The translations under genes and the position numbers were made by a program. The notes beneath the pieces were generated by a model. The model did no database searches. It was given only the letters and a program-made list of their open reading frames with translations, and was not told where the DNA came from. From Pseudomonadota bacterium (lineage in GTDB: Bacteria > Pseudomonadota > Alphaproteobacteria > Acetobacterales > Acetobacteraceae), in assembly GCA_021807465.1 (NCBI GenBank), contig JAKBCX010000071.1:1-7313 (forward strand): DNA of 7,313 nucleotides. The letters run 5' to 3'. How positions within the stretch are numbered: the first letter of the stretch is position 1; every line of letters begins with the position of its first letter. Below are positions 5,030 through 7,313 of the stretch, piece by piece.

Positions 5030-6570
5030 GCGGGCAGGTTCCGGGCGGCCAGCAGACTCCCGGCTCGGCACCGGCCGCTCAAACGTCAGCGGCGCAAACA
5101 ACGTCGCAGGCAGGGGCATCACCCGTCGAGGATGGGCGTTCGCCGGTGGCGGGTACTGCGCGCCGGGAGTTGAGCATTGGCACCAAGCTCGGCTTTTTGG
5201 CGCTGATCGGGGTGCTGGGGCTGGGGTTTATCTGGTTCAACGCGCTGTTCAGCCATAAGCGGGGGGTGGGACGCGGCGCCGCCCAAACACTGTACACGAA
5301 TGGGGGGGAGGTATTTGCTGGCCCGCCCGCGCAAGCCGCCAAGCCAGAGTTACAGAGCTTGCCTGCGCCAGCGGAAGATGAGCGCGAGACTGTGTTGATG
5401 CTGCGCAATGGTCAGACCGAAGTGGCGATACACCGCAAAGATGAAAACGGCACTCTCAAAATTGTGCCGGGCGGGTACGAGGAGGCGGTGGAATACATTG
5501 CCCAGCTTTGGCGGCAACGGCGTGAGGCAAACCGGGACCGGGTGGACTTCAGCATTTCGGTGAGCGCGCCGAGCAACGCGGAGGCGCATGATATCAGCCG
5601 CGCCATCCGCCAGCAGCGCCGGGATAGGGGAGAGATCGGGATCGATGTGGAGACACTCAGGGCCACCGACGGTGCAGGGGAGCGGGACTATGAATTGGCG
5701 CTCGCCGTGGGTGACCGGGTTCGGTTGTTCCGGCGGACCAATGCCAAGTTCACGGAGACCGGCACGGTTGGGAATATCGGGCGCAACGGCACGGTGCTGG
5801 AGATCGCCGCCATTAATGAGGCTGGGCTGACCTTGAAGACCATCACGGGAAGGGAAGGGCTGGTGACGTGGGAGAGCTTACGGGGCGAGCCAAATGGCAG
5901 AGTTCAGTTGGCCTGCGGCGATGCGTTGACCACCAACATCGCGCAAGGGAGTACGGTTACCGAACATATTCATGCGATGCCGGCTGGCACGAAGCTGGTC
6001 TCGGCGTTTGGGGCCTATACGTCAGGCAGCCGGCATCGGGAGCAGAGTTTTATCGTGACCTCGGAGGGGGTAGAGCGCGCCGAGATCATCGCCCGGCGGC
6101 CGCTTGGAGACCGGCGCGAGATTGGGCGCGCTGATGTGCTGAACAACATCGTACGCAATTTTGCGCAAGCGCCCGAGAAGCAAGCGGCGCTGGCGCTGAT
6201 GGAGTGTGCGGCCGGGTTGCGGCGCGGGGCGGTTCAGGCGGTGCAGAGAGTGCACCAGGCGGCGGAAGCGCGGGGGAATGGCCTGGAGCGGCCATCAGTG
6301 CTGCGGGAACGGATGTTGAGCCGCCGGATAGCGCAGGCATTTGAAAAGCAGTTGCCTGGTTTGGCGGCACAACTCCGGCGTCATGGTGAGGCGCTGGGGC
6401 GGGTGGCCCGTATCGGCGCGGATTTGACGGAAATGCTCGCTAATCTCGCCCGCCGTCAGGCAGCAAGCCGCCAGAGCGATATGGAATTTTGGCGTGAACT
6501 TGGCCAGCGGGCTGAGCGAGTGCCCGGGTGGGAGAAGCAACCCCGGCAATCGCGGCGGCGCGGGCGGTGA
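5026..6570 (+). CDS. Chimeric ORF: VirB10 N-terminus fused to C-terminal helicase part of a MobF/TraA-like relaxase
   Basis: The 514-residue frame starts in an ATGA overlap with the virB9 remnant, as virB10 does. Residues 1-115 look like VirB10: a Pro/Ala/Gln-rich cytoplasmic segment, ARRELSIGTKL, one membrane helix (about 54-74) and a Pro-rich start of the periplasmic stalk. The VirB10 beta-barrel domain is missing. From about 118 the sequence changes to a relaxase/helicase C-terminus: GGYEEAVEYIAQLWRQRREAN (149-169), SVSAPSNAEAHDISRAIR, YELALAVGDRVRLFRRTNAKF (222-242), TGTVGNIGRNGTVLEI, and GDALTTNIAQGSTVTEHIHA (298-317), equivalent to a late SF1 helicase motif, then SFIVTSEG and RRPLGDRREI. 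The relaxase catalytic domain and the Walker A box are absent. Residues 395-514 are a helical, basic tail. The fusion joint is near nucleotide 5375. It can be neither a working VirB10 nor a working relaxase; a deletion product is the simplest reading. The family calls come from recognised motifs, without a database search. Confidence 0.78.
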   Translation: MSGQVPGGQQTPGSAPAAQTSAAQTTSQAGASPVEDGRSPVAGTARRELSIGTKLGFLALIGVLGLGFIWFNALFSHKRGVGRGAAQTLYTNGGEVFAGPPAQAAKPELQSLPAPAEDERETVLMLRNGQTEVAIHRKDENGTLKIVPGGYEEAVEYIAQLWRQRREANRDRVDFSISVSAPSNAEAHDISRAIRQQRRDRGEIGIDVETLRATDGAGERDYELALAVGDRVRLFRRTNAKFTETGTVGNIGRNGTVLEIAAINEAGLTLKTITGREGLVTWESLRGEPNGRVQLACGDALTTNIAQGSTVTEHIHAMPAGTKLVSAFGAYTSGSRHREQSFIVTSEGVERAEIIARRPLGDRREIGRADVLNNIVRNFAQAPEKQAALALMECAAGLRRGAVQAVQRVHQAAEARGNGLERPSVLRERMLSRRIAQAFEKQLPGLAAQLRRHGEALGRVARIGADLTEMLANLARRQAASRQSDMEFWRELGQRAERVPGWEKQPRQSRRRGR

Positions 6571-6588
6571 CGGCAGTGCTAGTCCGTA

Positions 6589-6617
6589 TTGCATAATGCG
6601 CTACAATCAACTATATC
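6589..6617 (+). promoter_or_regulatory. Probable promoter/operator of the toxin-antitoxin pair
   Basis: TTGCAT (6589-6594) and TATATC (6612-6617) are 17 bp apart; TACAAT (6602-6607) is an alternative -10 box with a poor -35. Either places the transcript start about 10 nt or less from ATG 6624, implying a leaderless or very short leader. GCAT-A-ATGC (6591-6599) is a small perfect palindrome that could serve the ribbon-helix-helix antitoxin as an autoregulatory operator. Both readings are inference. Confidence 0.4.
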
Positions 6618-6623
6618 CCGGTC

Positions 6624-6938
6624 ATGACAAGACCCACCGCCATGACCGCTTCGCCCAAGCGTAAAGACCATCCGCTCTCGATGCGGCTACCGGAAGGCGA
6701 TATCGCGATTATCGACCGGGCCGCCGATTTGCGCGGGCGCTCGCGAACCGATTTTGTGCGAGAAGCTGCGGTGCGGGCGGCCGAGGAGGTGCTGATGGAA
6801 AGCACGCTGGTGCGTATGAGCCCGGAAGGGTTTGAGGCGTTCGTTCAAGCCGTCTCCGCCCCTGCGGCGCCTGTGCCGGAAATGGTGGCATCGCTTCGCC
6901 GCAAGGCGCCGTGGGAAAAAGATACCACGAAGCGTTGA
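6624..6938 (+). CDS. DUF1778 (TacA-type) ribbon-helix-helix antitoxin
   Basis: A 104-residue protein. Residues 18-57 form the ribbon-helix-helix DNA-binding domain of DUF1778 antitoxins: a short strand (LSMRLPEGD) then two helices with the hallmark RGRSRTDFVREAA. The C-terminal 45 residues (with EMVASLRRKAPWEK) would be the toxin-neutralising tail. In the known family the antitoxin binds the GNAT toxin, blocks its acetyl-CoA-dependent activity and represses the operon. The stop overlaps the next start (TGATG at 6936-6940), so translation is coupled to the toxin. The start is uncertain: ATG 6624 has no Shine-Dalgarno, and an in-frame ATG at 6642 is equally bare; a leaderless message from the promoter just upstream would favour 6624. 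It is intact, unlike the conjugation genes to its left. Confidence 0.9.
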   Translation: MTRPTAMTASPKRKDHPLSMRLPEGDIAIIDRAADLRGRSRTDFVREAAVRAAEEVLMESTLVRMSPEGFEAFVQAVSAPAAPVPEMVASLRRKAPWEKDTTKR

Positions 6939-7313
6939 TGGCCGAGGTGTTGCTCTCCGCACCAGAGCTTCTGCATGCTGGGCATGATATATCCCACTTC
7001 TCCTGCGGCAAGTCTTCGCTCGACCATTGGCTGAAGACCCGGGCGCTGGCCAATCAGCAGAAGGGATTCTCCGTGGTCATGGTGGTCCATGTGGCGGGCC
7101 GAGTGGTGGGCTATTACGGCCTGGCCCCCACCGCCGTTGTTCCAGCCACCCTGCCACGCGCCATCCGCACCGGCCAGCCGCCGAGCCCGATGCCGTGTAT
7201 TCTGCTCGGCCAGCTTGCCACCGACACGGCCTGGGCGGGGCAGGGGATTGGCGTTGGGTTGCTCAATCACGCGTTGGCCCGCAGCGTGAATGGGGCCGCG
7301 CTGATCGGCGGGC
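6938..7313 (+). CDS. GNAT-family toxin (TacT-like acetyltransferase), partial at window end
   Basis: From ATG 6938, overlapping the antitoxin stop, 125 codons stay open to the window edge; the family is usually about 160-175 residues, so the last quarter is missing. Recognisable features in order are FSCGKSSLDHWL (residues 21-32), the strand VVMVVHVAGRVVGYYGLAPTA, PCILLGQLATD (about 87-97) and the acetyl-CoA pyrophosphate loop AGQGIGVGLL (100-109), followed by HALARS and IGG. These match GNAT toxins paired with DUF1778 antitoxins. Known members (TacT, AtaT, ItaT) acetylate the amino group of charged tRNAs and stop translation. The catalytic Tyr of TacT lies in the part beyond the window, so activity cannot be judged. 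Gene order, overlap and pairing strongly support a toxin-antitoxin operon that stabilises the mobile DNA. Confidence 0.9.
   Translation, partial: MAEVLLSAPELLHAGHDISHFSCGKSSLDHWLKTRALANQQKGFSVVMVVHVAGRVVGYYGLAPTAVVPATLPRAIRTGQPPSPMPCILLGQLATDTAWAGQGIGVGLLNHALARSVNGAALIGG

Overview
The window is G+C-rich bacterial DNA, most likely from an alphaproteobacterium. The conjugation-gene fragments and the TacA/TacT-type toxin-antitoxin pair look alphaproteobacterial. A rusticyanin-like blue copper protein beside a copper ATPase suggests an acidophile from a metal-rich habitat, for example an Acetobacteraceae relative. The genus is an inference; there is no rRNA or housekeeping marker here.

Left half (1-4088): a copper-handling module. 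A CsoR-type Cu(I) repressor (minus strand, cut by the window start) is divergent from a P1B-type Cu(I) ATPase (342-2711). A CsoR-like operator overlapping a sigma70-like promoter lies between them. The ATPase has a His-rich leader, a YHS domain and a CPMHP/CPICGM metal-binding segment in place of classical HMA domains. A DUF302 protein (2780-3166) follows in the same direction with a very strong ribosome binding site. Convergent to these is a secreted cupredoxin of the rusticyanin family (3327-4052, minus) with a Gly/Met-rich N-terminal extension. Between the DUF302 gene and the cupredoxin gene is a decayed C-terminal scrap of a second P1B ATPase (about 3208-3326). The likely logic is that CsoR senses cytoplasmic Cu(I) and derepresses the ATPase, the ATPase exports Cu(I), and the cupredoxin binds copper or carries electrons outside the inner membrane.

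Middle (4053-4396): a gene-free stretch of 344 bases, relatively A+T-rich at its left side. It holds a probable promoter for the cupredoxin, an inverted repeat near its start, and an unexplained 17-bp near-palindrome.

Right half (4397-6570): debris of a conjugative element. A virB9/trbG gene has lost its N-terminal half and carries an in-frame amber codon. It overlaps by ATGA with an ORF whose first 115 or so residues are a VirB10 N-terminus and whose remainder is the C-terminal helicase part of a MobF/TraA-like relaxase. Deletion or recombination inside a transfer region would produce this.

Right end (6624-7313): a DUF1778 (TacA-like) antitoxin overlaps a GNAT (TacT-like) toxin that runs off the window, a typical plasmid or island maintenance pair. 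Overall the window reads as a copper-resistance cargo next to a degenerate conjugative element, i.e. a plasmid or genomic island. No complete transposase, integrase, CRISPR array, tRNA or rRNA was seen.
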